Shown: positions 8,587-16,066 of the stretch, piece after piece
Layout: each line of letters opens with the position of its first letter
Numbering within the stretch: position 1 is the first letter of the stretch
NCBI GenBank assembly: GCA_020342155.1
Contig: CP070842.1
Location: 1,569,896-1,610,829, forward strand
Reading direction: 5' to 3'
From: Dehalococcoidales bacterium
GTDB taxonomy: Bacteria; Chloroflexota; Dehalococcoidia; Dehalococcoidales; Fen-1064
DNA length: 40,934 nucleotides
The notes under the pieces: model-generated
The model's input: the letters and a program-made list of their open reading frames with translations, nothing else
Database searches by the model: none
What the model was told of the DNA's origin: nothing
Made by a program: the position numbers and the translations under genes

Positions 8587-8973
8587 ATGGACACTCAAGA
8601 CAGGAATGACATCGGTACCATACTGAAACAACAAAGAATTAGCCTGCCGCTGACTCTACAGGAGTTGGCCGGCAGGGCGGAGGTATCTGCCTCGCACCTG
8701 GGCCGAATCGAGCGCGGAGAGCGCTTTCCCTCAGCGCATATTCTGCGGAAGATTGCTGCACCCTTGGGCTTTGAAGAAAACGAGCTGTTTACACTGGCCG
8801 GGTATCTGTCATCTCAGTCATCACGAACAGCCGAGCGAGTCCCGGCCTATGGTATTGGACAGCTGGACCCCTATGTTGCCAGGGTCCTGAGTCAGGAACC
8901 ACCTGAGGTGCAACGCGCTGTCATTGGTATTCTCACCATGCTGAGGAGCATCGCCAAAAGCATGGATAAATAG
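8587..8973 (+). CDS. XRE-family transcriptional regulator
   Basis: Small DNA-binding regulator, 128 aa from the ATG at 8587. A Cro/cI-type helix-turn-helix covers residues ~10-65: ILKQQRISLPLTLQELAGRAEVS is the first part, with SHLGRIERGERFPS as the recognition-helix region. The C-terminal half (~70-128) is short and not recognised; no sensor or protease domain is seen. A longer frame opens at TTG 8551, but that codon is the promoter -35, so the ATG start is preferred and the mRNA would be leaderless. It is followed after 52 bp by a histidine kinase and regulator pair on the same strand, suggesting a common signalling unit. Confidence 0.85.
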   Translation: MDTQDRNDIGTILKQQRISLPLTLQELAGRAEVSASHLGRIERGERFPSAHILRKIAAPLGFEENELFTLAGYLSSQSSRTAERVPAYGIGQLDPYVARVLSQEPPEVQRAVIGILTMLRSIAKSMDK

Positions 8974-9025
8974 ATTCAATCCACGCCCGTTTGCAGACGC
9001 CACGCTGTACCGTCTGAAGGGATTG

Positions 9026-9787
9026 ATGGTTGTTGTGAGGGCGTGCGGTGATGGGACAAGGTTAGGACACTTGCTGGCGAATAACGTGGATGATAAGAAC
9101 AGTGCTCAGGTAGATTTCGTGGCGGCGATGACGCACGAACTGAAGACCTCTCTTACTGCTATCATCGCCTCAGCTGAGCTTATTGCCGATGAGCTACACC
9201 CGGCCGAAGGTAGTGTGCAGTGGAAGCTCCTTCAAGCCATCATTCGCAACGCCCACCGGCTCGATGAGAGAGTAACCTTCTTTGCGGAAATGCCCAGACA
9301 ACCAGTACAGGACTTCCAGTTCCGGCCAGAGCCTGTTGACATCGGTCAGGTTATCCGCGACGTGGTGACAAGGATTCATCCCCGGATTCAGGCACGAAAA
9401 CAGAACCTTGAACTGGAGATAGCAGCTGCCCTGCCTTCAGTCAGGGCAGATAAACAACACCTGGGACAAATACTGCTCCTCCTGACCGCTAACGCCACCA
9501 AGTTCTCTCCTGAGGGGGGTAGTATCAAAATAAGTGCTTGGCAGCAAGACAGACAGGCCCTGTTAGTCCGTATAAATGATAGCTGTGACGGTATTCCGGT
9601 TGAAGAACAGGAATTAGTCTTTAAACCCCACTACCAGATTGGGCGGAGTGACGGTGAAGGGGGCCTCGGCCTGACTATCGCCAAGTTTCTTGTAGAGCTC
9701 CACGGTGGTCAAATATGGGTTGAAAGTCAGACCGGACGCGGCTGCAGCTTCTCCGTCTCACTTCCGCTTTTCAGGAGGACCACTTGA
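9026..9787 (+). CDS. Soluble sensor histidine kinase (HisKA-HATPase only)
   Basis: Two-component histidine kinase of ~253 aa without any transmembrane segment or recognisable sensor domain. The H-box is FVAAMTHELKTSLTAI with the phospho-accepting His at about residue 37. The ATPase part has an N-box (LLLTANATKFSPEGG), a DGIP G1 motif and GGLGLTIAKFLVELHGG as the G2 region. The start is taken at ATG 9026, preceded by AAGGG; a TTG at 9023 and GTG at 9086 are also open. Its stop overlaps the start of the next regulator gene by 4 bp, so kinase and regulator are translationally coupled. The input must come from a partner or the cytoplasm. Confidence 0.9.
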   Translation: MVVVRACGDGTRLGHLLANNVDDKNSAQVDFVAAMTHELKTSLTAIIASAELIADELHPAEGSVQWKLLQAIIRNAHRLDERVTFFAEMPRQPVQDFQFRPEPVDIGQVIRDVVTRIHPRIQARKQNLELEIAAALPSVRADKQHLGQILLLLTANATKFSPEGGSIKISAWQQDRQALLVRINDSCDGIPVEEQELVFKPHYQIGRSDGEGGLGLTIAKFLVELHGGQIWVESQTGRGCSFSVSLPLFRRTT

Positions 9788-10482
9788 AAGTAGTTGTTAT
9801 TGACGATGCACCCGACATTGTAGAGGTTGTTTCCCTGTGCTTTCAGCTCCGCTGGAGCGGTACCGAGGTACTGTCGGCCCTCGACGGCAACAAGGGACTG
9901 GAACTCATTGAAGCTGAAAGCCCTGACATTGTCATTTTAGACGTTAACCTCCCTGATATGGACGGGTTCAGCGTAATCCGTGAGATACGGCGGTTCTCGC
10001 AGATACCGGTTATCATGCTGACCGTAAAAGGAGAGGACGTTGATATTGCCAGAGGGCTTGAGCTCGGGGCTGACGACTACATGGTAAAGCCCTTCAGCCA
10101 TATTGAGCTCATCGCCAGAGTGGAAGCAGTGCTGCGTCGCTCTCGTGGAATACCAACCAGCAGTGATGACCGCCCTTACACCAGCGGTAACCTGTCAGTC
10201 AATTTCGTCACTAACGAGGTGAAGGTGGACGGGAAACCCGTGAAGCTAACCTCCACCGAAATGAAACTCCTGCGGCACTTAGTCAGGAACGAAGGACGTC
10301 TATTGACACATGAGAACCTGCTGTCTAAGGTCTGGGGAGAAGGGTACCAGGATACACGCGACCTGCTTCGGGTACACATCCAGCACCTGAGACAGAAGCT
10401 GGGGGACAGCGTAGACTCCCCCAGAATCATCATTACCGAGCACGGCATGGGTTACAGGTTTGTCCGCCAGGACAACGTATAA
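9784..10482 (+). CDS. OmpR/PhoB-family response regulator
   Basis: DNA-binding response regulator, 232 aa. The receiver domain (1-115) has the acidic pair Asp7-Asp8, phospho-acceptor Asp53 (VILDVNLPDMDG), the Thr switch (VIMLT) and Lys in DDYMVKPF. The C-terminal winged helix (~130-230) shows the OmpR pattern: LTSTEMKLLRHLVRNEGRLLT, then LLSKVWGEGYQ and VHIQHLRQKLGD, ending HGMGYRFV. The start is TTG at 9784, preceded by AGGAGG. It overlaps the kinase stop and is its obvious cognate partner. A set of three 11-bp direct repeats just downstream (10547-10579) is the kind of site such regulators bind. Confidence 0.93.
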   Translation: MKVVVIDDAPDIVEVVSLCFQLRWSGTEVLSALDGNKGLELIEAESPDIVILDVNLPDMDGFSVIREIRRFSQIPVIMLTVKGEDVDIARGLELGADDYMVKPFSHIELIARVEAVLRRSRGIPTSSDDRPYTSGNLSVNFVTNEVKVDGKPVKLTSTEMKLLRHLVRNEGRLLTHENLLSKVWGEGYQDTRDLLRVHIQHLRQKLGDSVDSPRIIITEHGMGYRFVRQDNV

Positions 10483-10546
10483 ACCCCTCCAAGGGCTGCA
10501 TAGAATACACTTCACTATTCAAGACAGTTTCAGGTCTCTCCCGTCT

Positions 10547-10579
10547 AAATCTTTATGAAATCTTTATGAAATCTTTATA
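10547..10579 (+). repeat. Three tandem 11-bp direct repeats, PhoB-box-like
   Basis: AAATCTTTATG occurs at 10547-10557 and 10558-10568, and as AAATCTTTATA at 10569-10579. On the other strand the unit reads TTTCATAAAGA, which resembles the TGTCATAAA half of an E. coli Pho box, and it keeps the 11-bp phasing used by OmpR/PhoB winged-helix dimers. The third copy runs into a -10 element, TATAAT (10578-10583). There is no good -35, as expected of an activator-dependent promoter. Confidence 0.6.
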
Positions 10580-10583
10580 TAAT
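10578..10583 (+). promoter_or_regulatory. -10 element downstream of PhoB-like repeats
   Basis: TATAAT lies 88 bp upstream of the ATG at 10671. The -35 position falls inside the 11-bp direct repeats, which suggests activation by a bound OmpR-type regulator. Confidence 0.5.
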
Positions 10584-10670
10584 GTTTAGGAACTTTATTC
10601 TACATTTTACGACTGTGTGCTTAAATAAACTCGGTAGAAATCATCCAGATTATGTGTGAAGGAGAAAAAC

Positions 10671-11456
10671 ATGGATAGGATCGGCGTTTTCCTGTCTGAT
10701 TGGCAGGTGCTGTTCCGGGAGGGTATCCATTTTACCTTGTCGGGGGAGGATGACTTCGAGGTTATCGGTGAAACAACCAGCAACGAAGACGCCCTGAAGG
10801 CAATCGAAGCAAATCCTCCGGACGTGGCTGTCCTGAACACAAACCATGAGAAGCTTGATGGTATCCGGGTAGCCGGTCACCTTAGACGTAACTTCCCGTC
10901 AATAGCCACGGTCCTTATTATGGACAGTGACGATGACGAGCAACTCTTTCAGGCAATAAAGAGCGGGGCCAGTGCCTGTCTGACCAAGGAGATTGAACCA
11001 GCCGACCTGATTGATAGCATCAGGGCAGCCGCCCAGGGCGAGCAACCAATCAGTGACGCACTGCTCAGACCAGAAATTGCCTCACGTGTACTCGATGAAT
11101 TCGAAGAGTTCACCGTAATAGGTGAGCAGGTGGGCAACGTATTGGCTCAACTTACTCCGGGTGAGACCGAAATCCTGCACCACATAGCTAATGGAGCCCC
11201 GCTTGACCAGATTTACCAGACTCTCGGCATCGGTGAGGAGAGCGTCAGCCGCGCTTTCAAGACTATTCTGGCAAAGCTGGTAGCCAATGACCAGAGTCGG
11301 CAGGTGATCGCGGCGGTACCAACTGGACTACCAATGAGTGTACGCGCGCGCCTCGCTGGTCAGTCATCAGAAGACTACGTGACCAGAGAAGAATTCTCCG
11401 CCTTCAAGGACAGCATCCGGGAACGCCTCAAGGCCGCTATGGACGAGGCAGATTAG
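10671..11456 (+). CDS. NarL/LuxR-type regulator with degenerate receiver domain
   Basis: Putative transcription factor of 261 aa. The receiver-like domain (1-115) keeps the fold and the conserved Lys (ACLTKEI). However, the phospho-acceptor position is Asn56 (VAVLNTNHEKLDG) and the acidic pair is reduced to Ser9-Asp10, so normal phosphorylation is unlikely. A LuxR-type helix-turn-helix follows at about residues 157-205 (LTPGETEILHHIANG, then GIGEESVSRAFKTILAKL). A ~55-residue charged C-terminal extension follows. The ATG at 10671 is preceded by AAGGAG; a GTG five codons earlier overlaps that site and is rejected. The upstream direct repeats suggest control by the neighbouring OmpR-type regulator. 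Confidence 0.8.
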   Translation: MDRIGVFLSDWQVLFREGIHFTLSGEDDFEVIGETTSNEDALKAIEANPPDVAVLNTNHEKLDGIRVAGHLRRNFPSIATVLIMDSDDDEQLFQAIKSGASACLTKEIEPADLIDSIRAAAQGEQPISDALLRPEIASRVLDEFEEFTVIGEQVGNVLAQLTPGETEILHHIANGAPLDQIYQTLGIGEESVSRAFKTILAKLVANDQSRQVIAAVPTGLPMSVRARLAGQSSEDYVTREEFSAFKDSIRERLKAAMDEAD

Positions 11457-11483
11457 TCAATAGTTACAAGAAATCAGTATTTT

Positions 11484-11514
11484 CAAAGGGCTGGTTCCAG
11501 TGACCAGCCCTTTG
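11484..11514. terminator. Bidirectional transcription terminator
   Basis: A perfect 12-bp inverted repeat (CAAAGGGCTGGT at 11484-11495 with ACCAGCCCTTTG at 11503-11514, 7-nt loop) lies between the convergent ends of the regulator gene and adenosine deaminase. T-rich tracts flank it on both strands, so it can serve both. Confidence 0.8.
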
Positions 11515-11523
11515 AACTTTCGC

Positions 11524-12558
11524 TTACCAGCATGGGTTTTCACAAAATGTTTTGGTTAACTCTCGTTTCCTATCTTTGGATAGCCAGGATACCTCAATGC
11601 CCTGAAGAATTATTTTCCGAATTTCCTTGCGTGAGAAGCCCAGTTTTGCCTCAAGTAATTGATATTCTTCGGCCAATGAATTACCAAACATCTTAGGGTC
11701 ATCGGTATTAATCGAGATAGGTATTCCTCTATCGAAATAGTGCCGGACCGGGTGTTTCTCAATTGAGTCGACTACCTTGGTCCTCACATTGGATATCAGG
11801 CATATTTCAATAGGAATGCGGTGTTCGGCGATATAATCGACCAAACGCTTATCCTCAATAGCTCGGGTGCCATGTCCAATTCTGTCTACCTTAAGACTGC
11901 GGGTAGCTCCCCACACACTCTCTGGACCAGCTGCTTCTCCAGCATGTGCACTGGTGTGAAAACCAAGTTGCCGGGCTCTTTCATAGACTTCCTCGAATGG
12001 CTCCGGCGGGTAATCCTGTTCTGACCCACCAATCGTTATGCCGATAATCCCGAGGCTTCTCACCTCATTAACTTCTGCCAGGTTCTTAGATACATCTTCA
12101 AGTTTGCGTGAACGAACCAAATCAGCGACTAGCGCTATTTCAGTCTGTGGTACCCGAGAAAGACCAGTGCGAATCGCCTCTGCCAATTTCTGTGTTTCTA
12201 ATCCATGGCGAGCAAAGTCTGATGGAGCAAAAAATGTTTCAGCATAAGGAATATTCTGGCCTGCCAGGTCTCGAGCTACTGCCTCAGCAATGTAAGTGAA
12301 GTCCTCATACTCGCGCAAGAACTGATTTTTCCAAACCCAGGTCTCCATGAAATGAGGGAAATCACGATAATTGAACTTTTCTATGAGAGATTGAAAATTT
12401 GGCACAGATGATTCTCCCCCGTACTTCTGGATTAATTCCCACAAGGCATCATGTGGGATGGCTCCCTCAAGGTGCAAATGAAGTTCCACTTTTGGCACTT
12501 GGTCGAACCAGGTCTCTCCGGTTCTTAATTCATCCACTTTGTCATGTTCGTTCGTCAT
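11524..12558 (-). CDS. add: Adenosine deaminase
   Basis: Zinc-dependent deaminase converting adenosine (or deoxyadenosine) to inosine in purine salvage; 344 aa, the usual length. Visible catalytic elements in order are the metal motif HLHLEG near residue 27, SAHAGE (third metal His and proton-shuttle Glu) in the centre, RIGHGTRA, and SINTDDPKMFG carrying the final metal Asp. It lies in the amidohydrolase superfamily; related adenine deaminase-type or aminodeoxyfutalosine deaminases share these motifs, so substrate assignment is slightly less certain than the family. The start at ATG 12558 precedes DKVDELRTGETWF. It ends at a bidirectional terminator. Two TATAAT-like elements lie upstream. Confidence 0.85.
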   Translation of the reverse strand: MTNEHDKVDELRTGETWFDQVPKVELHLHLEGAIPHDALWELIQKYGGESSVPNFQSLIEKFNYRDFPHFMETWVWKNQFLREYEDFTYIAEAVARDLAGQNIPYAETFFAPSDFARHGLETQKLAEAIRTGLSRVPQTEIALVADLVRSRKLEDVSKNLAEVNEVRSLGIIGITIGGSEQDYPPEPFEEVYERARQLGFHTSAHAGEAAGPESVWGATRSLKVDRIGHGTRAIEDKRLVDYIAEHRIPIEICLISNVRTKVVDSIEKHPVRHYFDRGIPISINTDDPKMFGNSLAEEYQLLEAKLGFSRKEIRKIILQGIEVSWLSKDRKRELTKTFCENPCW

Positions 12559-12604
12559 AATCAGTCATTTGAGCTATAAAGCAGCCCAAACAAGCAGTTT
12601 CACT

Positions 12605-12626
12605 ATTATATAACAACTCTATTATA
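12605..12626 (-). promoter_or_regulatory. Candidate -10 elements for adenosine deaminase
   Basis: Two minus-strand TATAAT hexamers occur at 12610-12605 and 12626-12621, about 50-65 bp upstream of the start. The corresponding -35 sequences are weak. A perfect 10-bp palindrome, GTGACGTCAC, sits farther upstream at 12658-12667 and could be an operator. Confidence 0.35.
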
Positions 12627-12706
12627 GAAATAACAGGGAATAACAAATCACCCGAGCGTGACGTCACAATATACTGTCTTGTGTGATAAAGGTCCTGAGG
12701 GGGCTT

Positions 12707-14656
12707 TCAGCCTTGGCGGAACCGGTAGCCCACACCTCTAACGGTGGCAATCAGAGGGGCCCGCTCTCCGAGCTTCTTCCGTAGCGACCGCACCACCGTG
12801 TCCACCACGTTGCTACCGCCCTCGTAGGCATACCCCCAGACATCCTCCAGGAGAGATATCCTGGTGACTGCTTTTCCCTCATGCTGGTACAGGTAGTGCA
12901 TTACCCCGAACTCGAGCGGCGTGAGCCCGATACGCTGGTCGTCGAGCACGAGCTCTCGGGCGTCGACATCCAAGATGCCACCTTCTTCCACACCGAGCTC
13001 GGAACCGATAAGACCGTCAAGCCAGCCATCCACCGAAGCTGGCCCAAGGTCGAGTACGGCTGTGTGATACATAACGCCGTCGAGCCTGACGTCGACTCGA
13101 GGCAGGGGCCGGAAGCCCAGCTTCATGAGGACAGGGGTATAGGCGTCCATGTCACACGCTGTCGCGTAGGTGCGTCGGTAGTTTGGGCGTAGCTCCAGGT
13201 AGGTTCGTTTGCAGTCAAGAAAGCAGGCTGCCTGCACAGACGAGGGCATTTCTCCATGTTCAAGGCTGAGCCAACGGCGGATAAAAAGTGCCCGCTGGTT
13301 CTTCGGTATTGCTTCGTGCTGCAAGTGCTCCCACACGCCTCGCGCTATCGGGTCATCCTGCAAGAAGGCCTTATCTATGCTGGTCGGGTCGAATTTGCAA
13401 GAGAACCCTGCTACGTCGCCGTCTCTGCCACGCACGGTCTGGAAGGACCCAGGGAGTCGAGTCCACCAGGTCTTGAGCAGATTCGCCGCTTCGGGGGGTT
13501 CGTGTCGATTAATGATTGCCTGGATGGCTACACCGTCCTCCGGTCGTGCCGGTTCGATAGCGAATTCCTGCCTGCCGCTTGGGAAGAAGGCTTCCCGCAC
13601 CCACGGATTCTCGACAATGTAGAGTATGTCAGCGGTATACCGCCACAGCTCCGATGGACCCGCTGAGCGTACTTCGCTGCGTAGTTGACGCCAGGCGGCA
13701 CGTCGGTAGTTCTGGTACGTACTCGGGTCAGACGCACGCAACGAAGCGGCGATTGCTTCGTGCACAGCGTCGTGCAACATAAGCCCGTCAATTTCACTCT
13801 CGACGAATGGGAGGAGCCGCAGCCGTTCGAGAATGTCTTGCGGTGCCACATCAGGTAGCATAGCCTGCAGCAATGACCGGGTGGCGCGGCGCACAACCGA
13901 GACGGCATCCAACGCTTTCCGTGTCAACGGGTCGGGCACGTCAGATAAGTATAGCCGCGTCAGTTCTTCGACAACGCTCTGCATGGTCACGTCTTCCAGG
14001 TGGGAAGCCGGACGCTCTGTAACTGCGAAAGCGGCCAGTCTAAGAGCGAGAGGATGACCGCGAGCAAGGCGATTGATACGTTGCGCGTCCGGTTCGCTGA
14101 CACCGGTATTAGAAAGCAGCTCTATAGCTTCCTTCTGCCCGAGCGGGCCTAGAGGTATGCTACGGAACAGTCCTTGCCACTCTGGCTGGGTGAGCCATGC
14201 TGAGACTGGAGGTTCACGCCCGCAAAGGATCACTCTCACGTTATCGGGAAGGCCTGGAATGAAACCCTGTCGCAACCAGGTATCCGCCAGACGGAACAGA
14301 TGATAGTTGTCTAGAGCGAGTACGACCCTCTCTCCCAGCTGACCTAGGCGTTCGGCTACCTCCACCGTGGCGCCTGACTCGCTGCCTATCGCCGCGCCGA
14401 GTTCGTAGATGAAGCCACGCTCGGTGGGCTCCGTTGAGCGGCAGTCAAGGCCTACCACGGTAGCTCCCCCTGCCCGTGCCTGCGCGGAGAATATCTCGAG
14501 CAAGCTGGTCTTTCCCACTCCAGCGATTCCGTGAACGAATACGATGAGAGGTCCCCCTTGCTCCAACGTGTTAAGAAGAATGGCTTTTTCGTCAGTTCTA
14601 CCGACGAAACCCGCTATTACTCTTTGTCTGAGGTGGTCGCTCATCTTCGGAGTCAT
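12707..14656 (-). CDS. STAND-type ATPase / GNAT-like / OmpR winged-helix fusion regulator
   Basis: Large three-part protein, ~649 aa. Residues ~15-290 form a STAND/NACHT-like AAA ATPase with Walker A (GIAGVGKTS, ~43-51), a Walker B-like LALDNYHLF, a sensor-type ILCGREPP and the helical RLARGHPLALRLAA segment. Residues ~365-545 resemble an N-acetyltransferase (GNAT) fold: AIEPARPEDGVAIQAII, then DGDVAGF and MKLGFRPLPRV. Residues ~555-649 are an OmpR-type winged helix, from LTPLEFGVMHYLYQHEGK to TVRGVGYRF. The start at 14656 is chosen because GGAGGT sits 6 bp upstream; an ATG at 14674 would include that site. It is probably a signal-dependent transcription regulator with ATP-switched oligomerisation. 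The ligand is unknown. Confidence 0.8.
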   Translation of the reverse strand: MTPKMSDHLRQRVIAGFVGRTDEKAILLNTLEQGGPLIVFVHGIAGVGKTSLLEIFSAQARAGGATVVGLDCRSTEPTERGFIYELGAAIGSESGATVEVAERLGQLGERVVLALDNYHLFRLADTWLRQGFIPGLPDNVRVILCGREPPVSAWLTQPEWQGLFRSIPLGPLGQKEAIELLSNTGVSEPDAQRINRLARGHPLALRLAAFAVTERPASHLEDVTMQSVVEELTRLYLSDVPDPLTRKALDAVSVVRRATRSLLQAMLPDVAPQDILERLRLLPFVESEIDGLMLHDAVHEAIAASLRASDPSTYQNYRRAAWRQLRSEVRSAGPSELWRYTADILYIVENPWVREAFFPSGRQEFAIEPARPEDGVAIQAIINRHEPPEAANLLKTWWTRLPGSFQTVRGRDGDVAGFSCKFDPTSIDKAFLQDDPIARGVWEHLQHEAIPKNQRALFIRRWLSLEHGEMPSSVQAACFLDCKRTYLELRPNYRRTYATACDMDAYTPVLMKLGFRPLPRVDVRLDGVMYHTAVLDLGPASVDGWLDGLIGSELGVEEGGILDVDARELVLDDQRIGLTPLEFGVMHYLYQHEGKAVTRISLLEDVWGYAYEGGSNVVDTVVRSLRKKLGERAPLIATVRGVGYRFRQG

Positions 14657-14697
14657 CGTACTACCTCCGAACATATTTCTAGAGTGCTGAGATTGTA

Positions 14698-14730
14698 CAC
14701 CCGGGGATTACATTCGTCAACCCCCGGGTG
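14698..14730 (-). promoter_or_regulatory. Inverted repeat between the YdhR-like gene and the STAND regulator
   Basis: A 9-bp stem, CACCCGGGG (14698-14706) with CCCCGGGTG (14722-14730) and a 15-nt loop, lies ~40 bp upstream of the STAND gene start. No U-run follows on the minus strand, so it could be an operator or attenuator. A simple terminator is less likely. Confidence 0.4.
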
Positions 14731-14790
14731 CGAAGGACCAGATACTGCTACGTGGTTCCCGCGCAGCAGTCTGACGCACAGAACCGTGGG

Positions 14791-15108
14791 TCAAACTGGC
14801 ACCACATCAGCCCCGTGTGTCACCCGCGTGGGCTTTTCCATTACCGTGAAGTCACTGGACGTGATGTTGGCCAGATTGGGATGGGTCACGACGTTATGGA
14901 AGAGCTCGGTCTTGGCAAATGTCTCCATTGCTTCACGGTCACACCAGAAATAGACGCCACCATAGGTGTTGGTAGCTGGATTGGCCAGCCATACCTTCTT
15001 TTGCAGACCGGGGATCTCTGAGTAAGGGGGGGCCAACTGGTCACAGAGCTTGGCGTAGTCTTCCTGGCTGACGTCCTTGAGGTTGAAGTTGACGATCTGG
15101 ATGTGCAT
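14791..15108 (-). CDS. YdhR-like dimeric alpha/beta-barrel protein (putative monooxygenase)
   Basis: Small cytoplasmic protein of 105 aa with the ferredoxin-like fold pattern of YdhR/antibiotic-biosynthesis-monooxygenase-like proteins: a first strand HIQIVNFNLKDVS, a helix with EDYAKLCDQLAPPYSEIPGL, then VWLANPATNTYGGVYFWCDREAMETF. The GL-x-x-K-x-W and YGGVYFW segments are typical of the YdhR group, which is structurally known but functionally vague. A strong Shine-Dalgarno (AAGGAGG, minus strand) precedes the ATG at 15108. It lies 135 bp upstream of the STAND regulator on the same strand and may be co-regulated with it. Confidence 0.8.
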   Translation of the reverse strand: MHIQIVNFNLKDVSQEDYAKLCDQLAPPYSEIPGLQKKVWLANPATNTYGGVYFWCDREAMETFAKTELFHNVVTHPNLANITSSDFTVMEKPTRVTHGADVVPV

Positions 15109-15364
15109 TTCCTTTTCCTCCTTTCCAAGATTTGTATCATTATGTACACAGAAGAAAGGAGGTTTGATGAAGAAAAGATGAGGAAATCATGAGGATTGAG
15201 GACCAATATTGAGCGGAAGTCTGGTGTTGTTGGTCACACAACGTAGTAGATTGTTAGGTAACAACCTAAGCGACTGTGACTCTTCATTCTACGGTATTGT
15301 TAATTGAGTGAATAGCGTGCTGAATCGCTTCCCTCTTGACTAGCCGAAATTACTATTAGGTTAC
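15109..15364. other. Intergenic region with a short inverted repeat
   Basis: No gene is supported here. An interrupted palindrome, TTAGGT-AACA-ACCTAA (about 15255-15270), could bind a regulator. Confidence 0.4.
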
Positions 15365-16066
15365 TCAGGTATTTGCTCGGGCATACAAGATAGAATTAGC
15401 ACGTTTTCCAACAGCGGTAATACAACCCATTAACCGCAGACAATAGACCATTTTCTGAGCAAATCTTCGTGATTTACCGAGAGTATTAGCGAGGTCGGAA
15501 GTAGTAAACGACCCAACCAGTTCTGGGGGGATAAATGCGTTCACATCTGTCGGTGTTTTTAGAATCCGTTGGTCGACTACTTTCAACAGCCTACGTTCAT
15601 GAGTGACCCATCCGCGTCTACGCCAACCATGTGTGCCATCGTATCGACGCACCTCTTCTTCCTGAATGAGTAGCAACTCAAGCGAGAAGTTAGGATTCAT
15701 GAGTAATTGAGGAAAGCTTATAAGTTCATCGAAAACGTATATAAAAGCACCCCGTTTGGGTGATTTGCGACGGCTGACCGGACCATCTTCATTATCTGGC
15801 TGCTTTATGATCCACTTTTCGTATGGTATCGGATACACCAACCGCACCTGGTGGCGCTCCAGGAGTTTCCCCAATTTCCGTCTTATAGCTTGGAAGTTCC
15901 GCGTTTGAATCTCTATAAGGAGATTACCGTGTACTATGTCAACAACGAATCCATCAACGGATATCTCAAACGTGTCGCTGGGTTGAGCATACCACTGTTT
16001 CAAAGACTCGTGAAGAGGTTTTTCGTTTAGTGTCCCGATCTTTCGTAATGTTTTCTTTAGTGGCAT
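15365..16066 (-). CDS. Uncharacterised protein, PD-(D/E)XK-like core plus C-terminal helix-turn-helix
   Basis: Not confidently recognised, 233 aa. The N-terminal ~100 residues fit a PD-(D/E)XK nuclease-like core: Glu20 in the first helix (LHESLKQWY), Asp43 (GFVVDIV), then Glu52-Ile-Gln54 in LLIEIQT, followed by a helix (NFQAIRRKLGKLLERH) and a strand (VRLVYPI). Gln in place of the final Lys is a tolerated variant. The middle (~100-165) is basic. The C-terminus (~170-225) looks like a winged helix (VGSFTTSDLANTLGKSRRFAQKMVYCLRLMGCI). This could be a DNA-binding nuclease or a catalytically inactive relative. It stands alone with long non-coding DNA on both sides, a pattern common for transferred genes. 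Confidence 0.6.
   Translation of the reverse strand: MPLKKTLRKIGTLNEKPLHESLKQWYAQPSDTFEISVDGFVVDIVHGNLLIEIQTRNFQAIRRKLGKLLERHQVRLVYPIPYEKWIIKQPDNEDGPVSRRKSPKRGAFIYVFDELISFPQLLMNPNFSLELLLIQEEEVRRYDGTHGWRRRGWVTHERRLLKVVDQRILKTPTDVNAFIPPELVGSFTTSDLANTLGKSRRFAQKMVYCLRLMGCITAVGKRANSILYARANT

Noticed and set aside
11476..11520. Hairpin considered as a small regulatory RNA
   Set aside because: Perfect stem between convergent genes with T tracts is fully explained as a bidirectional terminator.
12881..13666. Long plus-strand open frames opposite the STAND gene
   Set aside because: They are shadows of the GC-rich minus-strand gene and have no domain or ribosome binding site.
12707..14656. Assigning the STAND protein as an anti-phage defence gene
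   Set aside because: The C-terminal OmpR-type winged helix indicates transcription control, and no effector domain is present.
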